A DNA stretch of 64,000 nt, taken from contig NZ_MWQN01000001.1 in NCBI RefSeq assembly GCF_002024165.1, positions 310,001-374,000 of the forward strand, given 5' to 3'. The position numbers and the translations under genes are program-made. Shown one piece after another: positions 7,720-15,127 of this stretch; position 1 is the stretch's first letter, and each line of letters opens with the position of its first letter. Under the pieces are notes generated by a model. It had not been told where the DNA came from, ran no database searches, and worked only from the letters and a program-made list of their open reading frames with translations. Source of the DNA: Embleya scabrispora. Its GTDB lineage: Bacteria > Actinomycetota > Actinomycetes > Streptomycetales > Streptomycetaceae.

Positions 7720-8205
7720 GCGCGCACGATATGAGCCCGGTCCGACATCGCGGGCGCACCTCCGCTGCCCGGAGTGTCGCAGCCCGCGCCGACATCGGGT
7801 GCGGGCGGTGCTCGCGGCGCATTCGGCCGCGATGGCCGACACGGGGGTGTGGCGCCGGGTGACGATCGGCGCCGCGCCGGTGGGCCCGACGCCGTCCGAG
7901 GACTCGATCGCCGTCCGCAGGGGCCTGACCCCGATCCTGCGCTCGATGCTCGAGGACGTTTATACCGACCGGGCGGCGATGGAGGCCGAACTCGCCCGCA
8001 GCGACACCGACCGGACCGCGACGCGACCACCGAAGCCGACCGAGGCGGCCGCCGATACTCGCGGTCGTCGACGCCCCCCGCGATGTACCGCCAACCGGTC
8101 GGCACCGCGTACCGACCACGCGCACGCGCGTCCCGAGGGTGGGACCGCCCGGCGGCGGGGTACACGGGGGCATCCGGCACCGACCCCCATCCGGAGGCAG
8201 CTCCC
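7720..8205. other. 486-bp gap with a possible decayed + strand gene fragment
   Basis: No intact gene is supported. On the + strand from ATG 7832 about 65 codons have strong G/C third-position bias and read MADTGVWRRVTIGAAPVGPT then SEDSIAVRRGLTPILRSMLE and DVYTDRAAMEAELARSDTDR. After about 8025 the bias vanishes, the translation becomes Arg/Pro-rich, and the frame stays open through the start of the next gene. This looks like the front of a degraded or truncated gene; I cannot name its family. The rest shows nothing recognisable. Confidence 0.35.
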
Positions 8206-8589
8206 ATGGCCCACCGCACCATGGCCGGCGGACCCACCATCGGCGTCCGCCGCGTCTACGACCCCGTCGACCCGGACGACGGCCTGCGCGTGCTGGTCGA
8301 CCGCCTGTGGCCGCGCGGCATCACCAAGGCCGACGCCCGTCTCGACGACTGGGCCAAGGAGTTGACCCCGTCCACCGAGCTGCGCCGCGCCCTGCACGGC
8401 GGCACCCTCACCGAGGCCGAGTTCCGCACCCGCTACCGGGCCGAACTCGACTCCCCGACCGCCGAATCCGCCCGCACCGCGCTACTGGCCCGGGCCGGCA
8501 CCGGGCGGGTGACCCTGCTCACCGCCGTCCGCGACCCATCCCACAGCCACGTCCCGATCCTGATCGCATACCTGACCGAAAAGACCTAG
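8206..8589 (+). CDS. DUF488 family protein
   Basis: A 127-residue protein of the DUF488 family. The core VRRVYDPVDPDDGLRVLVDR followed by LWPRGITKADARLDDWAKEL is diagnostic: the D-L-W-P-R-G-x-x-K segment is nearly invariant. The later RVTLLTAVRDPSHSHVPIL strand with its conserved basic and His residues completes the domain. The biochemical role of the family is not established. The ATG at 8206 follows a good GGAGG site. Its TAG stop (8587-8589) lies in the left arm of a hairpin shared with the convergent amidohydrolase gene. Confidence 0.9.
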   Translation: MAHRTMAGGPTIGVRRVYDPVDPDDGLRVLVDRLWPRGITKADARLDDWAKELTPSTELRRALHGGTLTEAEFRTRYRAELDSPTAESARTALLARAGTGRVTLLTAVRDPSHSHVPILIAYLTEKT

Positions 8590-8604
8590 GTGTATTCACC
8601 TAGG
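8585..8604. terminator. Perfect 8-bp palindromic hairpin holding both convergent stop codons
   Basis: CCTAGGTG (8585-8592), loop TATT, CACCTAGG (8597-8604). The TAG of the DUF488 gene is in one arm and the TAG of the amidohydrolase gene (8600-8602 on the minus strand) is in the other, so each transcript ends in the same hairpin. It probably acts as a bidirectional terminator or 3' stabiliser; there is no T tract. Confidence 0.65.
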
Positions 8605-9790
8605 ACAGGTCCGCCCAGGTCCCGCCGACCATGACCGCCGTGACGGCCGTGAGTGCCCCGATGTGCGTGACGGGGTCGCCCTCGCACAGCAGCAGGTCGG
8701 CGTCGTGGCCCGCGCGGAGGCGGCCCTTGCGGGTGCCGAGGCCGACCGCGTCGGCGGCGAGGGAGGTGGCCGATGCGAGGGCGTCGGTCGTGCTGACACC
8801 GCCGCAGACCAGGTCGGCGACGGCCGCCGGCAGGCTTCCGTGCGGTTTGGCGGCGCTGATTCCCGAGTCGGCTCCGGAGACGATGCGGACCCCGGCCCGG
8901 TGTGTGCGGACCACCAGGGCGAGCCGGGCCTCTCGGGTCGCTCCGATGCGTTCCAGCAACTCCCGTGCCGCCGGTGGCGCGGGCGCGTCGGGGTCGGTGC
9001 CGAGCGTGGGGCACACGGGAATGCCCCGTGCCGCGAGCCGGTGCAGCAGGTCGTCGGAGATCCGCACCCCCTGCTCGGTCAGGCACGTGCAGTGCTCGAT
9101 GCCGTCGGCGTGCGCGGCGAGGGCCTGTTCGACGGCGGGCAGGTTGTGGGCGTGCACCGTCACCGGCAAGCCGGCGGCGTGTGCCTCGTCCACGATCAGG
9201 CGCAGCTCCGCCTCGCTGAACTGACAGCTCATCAGATCGGTGCCCGGCGTCATGGTGCCGCCGCTGCCCATCACCTTGACCACGTCCACCCCGCGCTCGG
9301 CCCGCTCCCGCACCGCCGCACGCAGCTGCTCCGGCCCGACGGCCTGGGTGGCGAATCGCCAACAGTGGCCCCCGGCACTGGTGATCGGCGGCCCCGCGGC
9401 CAGGATCGTCGGCACGGGCCGCCCGTCCGGCGCCCGATCGCGCCGCCGCAGCACCGACCAGTCGCGGTCGCCGAGATCGCGCACCACGGTCACCCCCACG
9501 GCCAGTTCGCGCCGCAGCGAGTCGTCGATCACCGCGTCGAGCTCGGCGGCGGAGTACTCGGGCAAGCGGTCCAACGCACCGTCGCGACCGTCGCCGCCGA
9601 GGTGGCTGTGCAGGTCGAACAGGCCGGGGAGGATGGTCGCCGCGGGGTGGTCGGCCACCTGCCAACCGTCCGGCACGTGGGCCTCGCCCGGCTCCACACC
9701 GACGATCCGACCGTCCGCGACGAAGACCGATACCGGCCCGGGCACCGCGTGTTCGCCGTCGAAGGCGCGTGCGGCTCGGATCACCAGCAT
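8600..9790 (-). CDS. Amidohydrolase / imidazolonepropionase-like metal-dependent hydrolase
   Basis: A 396-residue amidohydrolase-superfamily enzyme. It starts MLVIRAARAFDGEHAVPGPV, then TILPGLFDLHSHLGGDG with the H-S-H metal pair, followed by VDVVKVMGSGGTMTPGTDL, where the Lys would be the bridging residue. Further metal His residues appear in VTVHAHNLPAVEQAL and DGIEHCTCL, and the catalytic Asp in IVSGADSGIS. The C-terminal composite domain ends DADLLLCEGDPVTHIGALTA. These enzymes hydrolyse amide or ester bonds, often in dipeptides; substrate unknown. The ATG at 9790 is preferred; a GTG at 9799 sits too close to its AAGGGA site. Convergent with the DUF488 gene through a shared hairpin. Confidence 0.92.
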   Translation of the reverse strand: MLVIRAARAFDGEHAVPGPVSVFVADGRIVGVEPGEAHVPDGWQVADHPAATILPGLFDLHSHLGGDGRDGALDRLPEYSAAELDAVIDDSLRRELAVGVTVVRDLGDRDWSVLRRRDRAPDGRPVPTILAAGPPITSAGGHCWRFATQAVGPEQLRAAVRERAERGVDVVKVMGSGGTMTPGTDLMSCQFSEAELRLIVDEAHAAGLPVTVHAHNLPAVEQALAAHADGIEHCTCLTEQGVRISDDLLHRLAARGIPVCPTLGTDPDAPAPPAARELLERIGATREARLALVVRTHRAGVRIVSGADSGISAAKPHGSLPAAVADLVCGGVSTTDALASATSLAADAVGLGTRKGRLRAGHDADLLLCEGDPVTHIGALTAVTAVMVGGTWADLS

Positions 9791-9893
9791 GTCGTTCACG
9801 TCCCTTCGGGCCGGTCCCTGACACCGCAAACCCTAGCCGGGACACGGCCGGAAGAGACCGGAACGGCGACCCTGAAGGAACGAAACGGTCGCA

Positions 9894-10523
9894 CTACCCG
9901 TGGGCGTTCTCCGGCAGCGGCAACATCGTCCTCGGGTCCTGGCCCGCGAACCACATGCCGATCACGATCGCCGCGGTCGCCTCCAGGTAGCCCGCGCGGT
10001 CCAGACCGCCGACCGGCAGCGGTACCGATCCGATGTCGGCGACCAGGGTGTGTGCCGCGGCCAGCGCCGTCGGGTCGTCACCGCACAGCGGTACGCCGAG
10101 GCCGTCGGCGTGCGGGCCCGCCCACACCTCGGCCGCGCCCAGGTGGAACGCCTTGACCACGTGCGCCCCGGGAGCCGCCGCCGCGAGCGCCGCGGCCGCC
10201 GCCGGGCCGCCGTCCGTGGTCAACATCAGGCCGCCCGGCCCCGGCACGATGGGGTTCGAGCAGTCGAGGAGGACCTTGCCGGCCAGGCTCGGCGCCAGCG
10301 GCGGGACCACCTCCCCGACCGCCGCGTGCCCGACCGCCACCAGCACCGCCTCCCCGTGCCCGGCGGCCTCGGCGAACGTGCCCGCCCGCGCCCCGATCCG
10401 CTCGGCGAGCGCCGCGGCCCGCTCCGCCGACCGGGCCCCGATCAGCACGTCGTGTCCGGCCCCGACCCACTTGGCCCCCAGCGCCGCCGCCATGTTGCCC
10501 GCGCCCAATATTCCGATTCGCAT
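9894..10523 (-). CDS. NADPH-dependent F420 reductase-like Rossmann oxidoreductase
   Basis: A 209-residue NAD(P)-binding protein starting MRIGILGAGNMAAALGAKWV, the Rossmann dinucleotide fingerprint G-x-G-x-M/x-A. The middle has AEAAGHGEAVLVAVGHAAVG and VLLDCSNPIVPG, and the C-terminal helix VKAFHLGAAEVWAG occupies the position of the conserved K-A-F-N stretch of F420H2:NADP oxidoreductase relatives. The arrangement fits the short NADPH-dependent F420 reductase family (COG2085). Whether it really uses F420 is inference. It is divergent from a HxlR regulator; five exact 7-bp repeats sit just upstream of its start. Confidence 0.9.
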   Translation of the reverse strand: MRIGILGAGNMAAALGAKWVGAGHDVLIGARSAERAAALAERIGARAGTFAEAAGHGEAVLVAVGHAAVGEVVPPLAPSLAGKVLLDCSNPIVPGPGGLMLTTDGGPAAAAALAAAAPGAHVVKAFHLGAAEVWAGPHADGLGVPLCGDDPTALAAAHTLVADIGSVPLPVGGLDRAGYLEATAAIVIGMWFAGQDPRTMLPLPENAHG

Positions 10524-10535
10524 CGCGCTTCTCCC

Positions 10536-10570
10536 CATACGACATACGACATACGACATACGACATACGA
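10536..10570. repeat. Five tandem copies of a 7-bp repeat in a divergent promoter
   Basis: The heptamer CATACGA is repeated five times without interruption, starting 13 bp upstream of the reductase start (10523) and ending 81 bp before the HxlR start (10652). At 43 percent G+C it contrasts sharply with the surroundings. A perfect short tandem repeat at this position could hold the minus-strand 5' UTR or a regulator site, and could change copy number by slippage. Confidence 0.9.
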
Positions 10571-10651
10571 CGTGTGTCTTTCCGACGCCACGACGCTAGG
10601 CGCGTCGATCCGCACCGTTCGGTAAGTAACGGCCGGGCGAGAATGGGTGCC

Positions 10652-11023
10652 ATGACCGAGCACGAAGGCGAATACGTCGCCGACTGCCGCGCCCGCGTCG
10701 CCTTCGACCTGCTCACCAACCGCTGGAACAGCGTGGTCGTCTACGCGCTGGCCGACGGCCCGATGCGGCCGGGCGCCCTGGCCGCGCGCATCGGCGGGAT
10801 CAGCGCGAAGGTCCTTACCGAGACGCTGCGCCGACTCGAACACCACGGCCTGGTCGACCGCCGTACCTACGCCGAGGCGCCACCGCGCGTCGAGTACGCG
10901 CTGACCGACCTGGGCGAATCCCTCCTGGTCCCGTTCCGGGCGCTGGGCGAGTGGTCGCTCGAATACGGCCACCGCGTCCTGGCCGCCCAGGACGCGGCGG
11001 AGGCCGCGGCGAACACCGGATGA
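10652..11023 (+). CDS. HxlR family transcriptional regulator
   Basis: A 123-residue winged-helix regulator of the HxlR/DUF24 group. DLLTNRWNSVVVYALADGPM is the canonical opening (x-W-x-x-x-x-L-x-x-G-P), then LAARIGGISAKVLTETLRRL is the recognition helix and VEYALTDLGESLLVPFRALG is the wing and tail helix. A Cys at residue 12 (VADCRARV) matches the conserved redox-sensing Cys of many family members, so thiol or electrophile sensing is possible. The ATG at 10652 is preferred because the domain starts immediately. It is divergent from the F420-reductase-like gene, its probable target. Confidence 0.94.
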   Translation: MTEHEGEYVADCRARVAFDLLTNRWNSVVVYALADGPMRPGALAARIGGISAKVLTETLRRLEHHGLVDRRTYAEAPPRVEYALTDLGESLLVPFRALGEWSLEYGHRVLAAQDAAEAAANTG

Positions 11024-11088
11024 CACCCGCCACTTGAGCTTGAGCGCGTCGACGCACACCGAGGGGCACCCCCGCGACCCCCCGACCC

Positions 11089-12465
11089 TCACCGACGCAG
11101 TCGCGCCGCCGGCACGGTGGTGAGCAACACCGTCGCCGCGATCCACAGCGCCGTCACCTCGCCCGCGTGGTGGAAGTCGCCACCGACCGACAGGTACAGC
11201 GTGCCGAACACGGCCACCCCGAGCACCTGCCCGAGTTGGATCATCGTCACCATCAGGCCGGACGCGTCCGACACCTGCGGCAGCGGCACCCGACGCAGCG
11301 CCAGCGTCATCACCGGGCTGTACGCCACACCCAGCCCGAAGCTGCCCGCCGCCATCGTGGCGAGCAGCACCGGCAGCGGCTGCCCGGTGCGAAACGTCCA
11401 CGCGTTGGCCGCGAAGCCGAGCGCACCGATCGGCATCCCGATCATCGGCAACCGCGGATGCCACGCGGCGGGCAACACCTGCCAGCGCAGCGACACCGTC
11501 GCGAACACCAGCGAGGCCGGGATGAAGGTCAACCCCGCCTCCAGCGCCGAGTAGCCCAGGCCGCCCTGGACGTACAGCGCGGTGGAGAACATCAGCCCGC
11601 CGAACGCCGTCATCGCCAGCAGCAGCGTCACCGCCCCCGGCAGCACCCCGGGCACCCGCAACAACGCCGCCGGGATCAGCGGGTGCGACGCGCGCCGTTC
11701 GACGAACCCGAACAGCACGAACAACACGACACATCCGGCCAGGCTCACCCACCCCCAGGTCGGCCAGTCCAACTCGTGCCCCATCACCAGCGGGACGACC
11801 AGGGCCAGAAGGGCGGGGGCGAGCAGGGCCAGACCGGGCAGGTCCAGGCCGCGCGCCGAGGGGACCCCGCCGTCGGGCAACACCCGGCGGGCGAGCACGT
11901 ACAGCACGATCCCGACCGGGAGGTTGATCAGGAACACCGGCCGCCAGGAAAGCCCGAACAGGTCGGCGCTGACCAGGAGTCCGCCGAGTACCTGCCCGGC
12001 GACCATGCCGCCGGCGATGGTCGCGGCGTAGCGCCCCATCGCCCGGGCCCGGTCGGCGCCGGCGTAGGTCGCCTGGATCAGATTGAGCACCTGGGGCACC
12101 ATCAGCGCGGCGCCGCCGCCCTGGACGGCGCGGGCCGCGATCAGCGACGTCTCGTCCCAGGCGAGCCCGCACGCCAGCGACGCGGCGGTGAAGACGACCA
12201 GTCCGACGCCGAAGATCCGCCGGAAACCGTGCCGCCCGCCGAGCCGGGAGCCGGTGACGATGAGCATCGCGTAGACGATGGTGTAGCCGGAGACGACCAG
12301 TTGCAGACCCGCGCCGCCGGTGTCCAGATCGGTGCGGATGGTGGGGCCGGCGACGTTGACGACCGACGTGTCGAGCAGGGCCATGAACTGTGCGGTCAGC
12401 AACGCCGTCAGCAGGAGCGGATGGGCGCGCCGCGCCGTGGCCGGCGCGGCTGTTGTCGTGGTCAT
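11089..12465 (-). CDS. MFS transporter, DHA2 (EmrB/QacA-like) family
   Basis: A 458-residue integral membrane protein with at least twelve hydrophobic helices. LLTALLTAQFMALLDTSVVN at residues 18-37 is the DHA2 motif-D1 segment, and SRLGGRHGFRRIFGVGLVVF is motif A. ARAVQGGGAALMVPQVLNLI is the conserved R-x-x-Q-G-x-G-A-A segment of proton-drug antiporters, and GRYAATIAGGMVAGQVLGGL is motif C. It likely exports a drug or metabolite using proton motive force. It is divergent from the MmyB-type regulator, with two near-identical 19-bp direct repeats between them, indicating regulation by that neighbour. Confidence 0.94.
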   Translation of the reverse strand: MTTTTAAPATARRAHPLLLTALLTAQFMALLDTSVVNVAGPTIRTDLDTGGAGLQLVVSGYTIVYAMLIVTGSRLGGRHGFRRIFGVGLVVFTAASLACGLAWDETSLIAARAVQGGGAALMVPQVLNLIQATYAGADRARAMGRYAATIAGGMVAGQVLGGLLVSADLFGLSWRPVFLINLPVGIVLYVLARRVLPDGGVPSARGLDLPGLALLAPALLALVVPLVMGHELDWPTWGWVSLAGCVVLFVLFGFVERRASHPLIPAALLRVPGVLPGAVTLLLAMTAFGGLMFSTALYVQGGLGYSALEAGLTFIPASLVFATVSLRWQVLPAAWHPRLPMIGMPIGALGFAANAWTFRTGQPLPVLLATMAAGSFGLGVAYSPVMTLALRRVPLPQVSDASGLMVTMIQLGQVLGVAVFGTLYLSVGGDFHHAGEVTALWIAATVLLTTVPAARLRR

Positions 12466-12486
12466 GCGAGGAGCGTGCGGGGCCGG

Positions 12487-12528
12487 CGATCCTGTTGCCG
12501 AGAGCCTGTCGATCCTGGTACCGAGAGC
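12487..12528. promoter_or_regulatory. Two 19-bp direct repeats in MFS / MmyB-type divergent region
   Basis: Copies at 12487-12505 and 12510-12528 read CGATCCTG-T/G-T-G/A-CCGAGAGC, with 17 of 19 matching. The period is 23 bp, about two helical turns, so bound proteins would face the same side. They lie 22 bp upstream of the MFS start (12465) and 39 bp upstream of the regulator start (12567). Probable binding sites for the adjacent regulator. Confidence 0.7.
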
Positions 12529-12566
12529 ACCTGGCAGCCCGGCGGGAGAGCGGCGAGGATGGCCGC

Positions 12567-13523
12567 ATGAGCACCAACACCGCCAGCCGGCGCACCGAGT
12601 TGGGCGCGTTCCTGCGCAGTCGGCGCGAGCGCCGCACTCCGGAGGAGGTCGGCCTGCCCCCGGGCCTGCGCCGACGTACGCCGGGACTGCGCCGCGAGGA
12701 GGTGGCGCTGCTCGCCGGGGTGGGGGTGACCTGGTACACCTGGCTCGAACAGGGTCGGCCGATCAACGCGAGCATCCAGGTGCTGGACGCGGTCGCGCGC
12801 ACCCTGGGCCTGGATCCGGCCGAGCGCGCCCATCTGTACCGCCTCGCGCAGGTGCCCTGGGAGGTCGCTTCGCCTCCGGGGGCGACGCTGCCGGCGGAGA
12901 TCCAGGAGATCCTGGACACGCTGGTCCCGCATCCGGCGGCGGTGTACAACGCCCGCTACGACGTGTTGGCGTGGAACGGCGCGTACTCCAGGTTGTTTCC
13001 GAGCCTGGCCGACATGCCGATCGAGGAACGCAACGCGATCTGGGCCACGTTCACGTCGCGCGAGACGTGCAATCCGTTCATCGACCGGGCCTATGAGGAA
13101 CCGCGCATGGTCGCCGAGTTGCAGACCGCGTTCGCCCGGCACGTCGGTGAGCCGGAGTGGGAGTCGTTCGTGAGCCGACTGACCGACGCCAGCCCGGAGT
13201 TCGCCCGGCTGTGGGCCCGCCGCGAGGTCGCTTCGGGCAGTCGGCACATCAAACGGCTCCTGCACGTCACGGTGGGCCGGCTGGACCTCACGGCCACCCG
13301 GTTGCAGTTGAACGTCCCGGAGACCCGGATGATGGTCTACACCCCGGCCGACGACACGACCCGCGCCCGGATGGCCGAGTTGATGGCGATGCCCGCCACT
13401 CCATGGTGCTGCGACGAATGCCATACGAAGGCCATGCGGCGGCGCCGCGCGACGCTGCACGGCACGCCGAACGCACCCGGCACGGACTCCGGCCCGATTC
13501 CGGAGCCGGCCCGGATGTCATAG
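12567..13523 (+). CDS. Helix-turn-helix regulator with MmyB-like ligand-binding domain
   Basis: A 318-residue regulator. Residues 10-85 are an XRE-type HTH: LGAFLRSRRERRTPEEVGLP, TPGLRREEVALLAGVGVTWY, then TWLEQGR. The sequence GLRREEVALLAGV is diagnostic for the actinobacterial MmyB-like group. Residues about 105-280 form the MmyB ligand-binding domain, with VYNARYDVLAWNGAYSRLFP and the later LRLAR-like RRFHH-equivalent region GSRHIKRLLHVTVG. The tail ends with a Cys-rich segment (PWCCDECHTKAMRRRR) that is unusual for the family. It is divergent from the MFS exporter, a frequent arrangement, and is probably its regulator; the ligand is unknown. Confidence 0.92.
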   Translation: MSTNTASRRTELGAFLRSRRERRTPEEVGLPPGLRRRTPGLRREEVALLAGVGVTWYTWLEQGRPINASIQVLDAVARTLGLDPAERAHLYRLAQVPWEVASPPGATLPAEIQEILDTLVPHPAAVYNARYDVLAWNGAYSRLFPSLADMPIEERNAIWATFTSRETCNPFIDRAYEEPRMVAELQTAFARHVGEPEWESFVSRLTDASPEFARLWARREVASGSRHIKRLLHVTVGRLDLTATRLQLNVPETRMMVYTPADDTTRARMAELMAMPATPWCCDECHTKAMRRRRATLHGTPNAPGTDSGPIPEPARMS

Positions 13524-13586
13524 GGCCGCCCCCGCGCGGACACCGTGGAGCCGGCCCGCGCGGACACCGCGGGGACCCGCCCCCGC

Positions 13587-14384
13587 TCAGATGTCGTACG
13601 TCACCGTCACCGGCGCGTGATCGGACCAGCGCGTGTCGTAGCTGTCCGCACGCTCGGTCACCGCCGTGAGCGCGACGTCGGCCAGTTCCGGGGTCGCGAC
13701 GTGGTAGTCGATCCGCCAGCCGGCGTCGGTGTCGAACGCCTTGCCCCGATACGACCACCACGAGTACGGACCGGGGCCTTCGGGGTGGATCCGGCGGACC
13801 ACGTCGTGCCAGTCGGCCGCGCCGAACAGGTCGGTGAGCCAGGCCCGCTCCTCGGGCAGGAACCCGGACTTCTTGACGTTGCCCTTCCAGTTCTTGATGT
13901 CGTGCTCGGTGTGCGCGATGTTCCAGTCCCCGCACACCAGCGACTCGCGCCCGCCGATCGCGGCCGTCGCGCGCATCACCTTCAGGTGCGCGAGCAGGTC
14001 GGCCATGAACCGGTTCTTCTCCTCCTGCTTGGGCGTCTCCGCCTCGCCGGTGGGCAGGTACAGGCTGGCCACGGTCACCTTGGGGAGGTCGACCTCGATC
14101 CACCGCCCGGCCGCGTCGAACTCGGCCGACCCGAAGCCGATCCGGACCGCGCTCGGCCGGATCCGGCTGTACACCGCGACGCCGGCTCGGCCCTTGGCGG
14201 TGGCGGGGGCGTAGTAGGCGTACCAGCCCTCGGGGTCGCGGACCTCGTCGCTGAGCTGGTCGGGCGTGGCCCGTACCTCCTGGAGGCACACCACGTCGGC
14301 CTCGGTGGCGCCCAGCCACTCGGTGAAGCCCTTGCCGGCCGCGGCCCGCAGCCCGTTCACGTTGGCGGTGGAGACGGTGATCAT
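13587..14384 (-). CDS. xthA: Exodeoxyribonuclease III
   Basis: A 265-residue AP endonuclease / 3'-5' exonuclease of the exo III family, usual length. It begins MITVSTANVNGLRAAAGKGF with the metal-binding Asn. The catalytic Glu is in DVVCLQEVRA, the Tyr/Asp/Asn region in LVCGDWNIAHTEHDIKNWKG, and the terminal SDHAPVTVTYDI carries the Asp-His pair. DTDAGWRIDYHVATPEL holds the R-I-D-Y motif. It acts in base excision repair on abasic sites. The ATG at 14384 begins right at the first strand. It stands alone, facing the MmyB-type regulator convergently. Confidence 0.97.
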   Translation of the reverse strand: MITVSTANVNGLRAAAGKGFTEWLGATEADVVCLQEVRATPDQLSDEVRDPEGWYAYYAPATAKGRAGVAVYSRIRPSAVRIGFGSAEFDAAGRWIEVDLPKVTVASLYLPTGEAETPKQEEKNRFMADLLAHLKVMRATAAIGGRESLVCGDWNIAHTEHDIKNWKGNVKKSGFLPEERAWLTDLFGAADWHDVVRRIHPEGPGPYSWWSYRGKAFDTDAGWRIDYHVATPELADVALTAVTERADSYDTRWSDHAPVTVTYDI

Positions 14385-14497
14385 CGGTGCAGATTAGCCC
14401 GTTTCGGTCCGGCGGTGCGGCGGGGGGTGGGCGGGCCCGACCGTGGGACGCGGCGCGGTGGTGGGCCCATCTCGACCGTCGCGCGCAGCCGCCCCGG

Positions 14498-15013
14498 TCA
14501 GCCGACCAACGTCGCGTGCAGCGGCAGCCAGGCGGCGCCCGGACACCGGGCGGCGACCTCGGCCGGCCCGACCCACTCGGCCGCCCCGCACTCCGAGCCC
14601 GGCTCGGGGCGGGAGGGCGTACCCGGGTCCGGCAGGCGCACGGCGTGGAAGGCCTGAAACGCCCGGGCCGGATACCGGTAGCCGGCCGGCGGCGGGTCCG
14701 ACAGCGTGATGCGCTGGCCGCCGAGCAGCGTCAACCGGCCGGCGTCCAAGCGCAGCCCCGTCTCCTCGGCCAGCTCCCGCGCGGCCGCCACGGCCGGCGT
14801 CTCGCCCGGATCCAGGTGCCCACCCGGCACCTCCCAGCCGCGCCCCGGCCGATCCACCCGGGTGAGCAACGTACGCCCCAGCGCGTCCACGGCGAACACG
14901 AATCCGGTGGTCACGGTGTAGCCGGCGGGCACCTCGTCGCAACGCAGCAGCTCCATGCGATGCGCGACGGGGATCCATCCCACGGTGAGCGATGCCAACA
15001 CGATCGACGCCAT
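14498..15013 (-). CDS. Nudix hydrolase
   Basis: A 171-residue Nudix protein. The catalytic box GGHLDPGETPAVAAARELAE followed by ETGL fits G-x5-E-x7-RE-U-x-EE-x-G. Upstream, GFVFAVDALGRTLLTRVDRP and GRGWEVPGG are the normal strands before the box, and the later AAEWVGPAEVAARCP matches the C-terminal helix. The start at 15013 is supported by an AGGATGG site; the ATG at 14956 is possible and would remove 19 residues with little loss. Substrate unknown. It is divergent from the TerD-vWA gene with 114 bp between. Confidence 0.92.
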   Translation of the reverse strand: MASIVLASLTVGWIPVAHRMELLRCDEVPAGYTVTTGFVFAVDALGRTLLTRVDRPGRGWEVPGGHLDPGETPAVAAARELAEETGLRLDAGRLTLLGGQRITLSDPPPAGYRYPARAFQAFHAVRLPDPGTPSRPEPGSECGAAEWVGPAEVAARCPGAAWLPLHATLVG

Positions 15014-15127
15014 GGCCCCATCCTGGCGGACCGCCTTTCGCCCGAGGCCGGCGGCACGGCTCCGGTCCGTCCGTACCGAACTCGCCCGAACCGCACCGCG
15101 GCTCGGGAGCTGTGGCACGGTGAGGGG

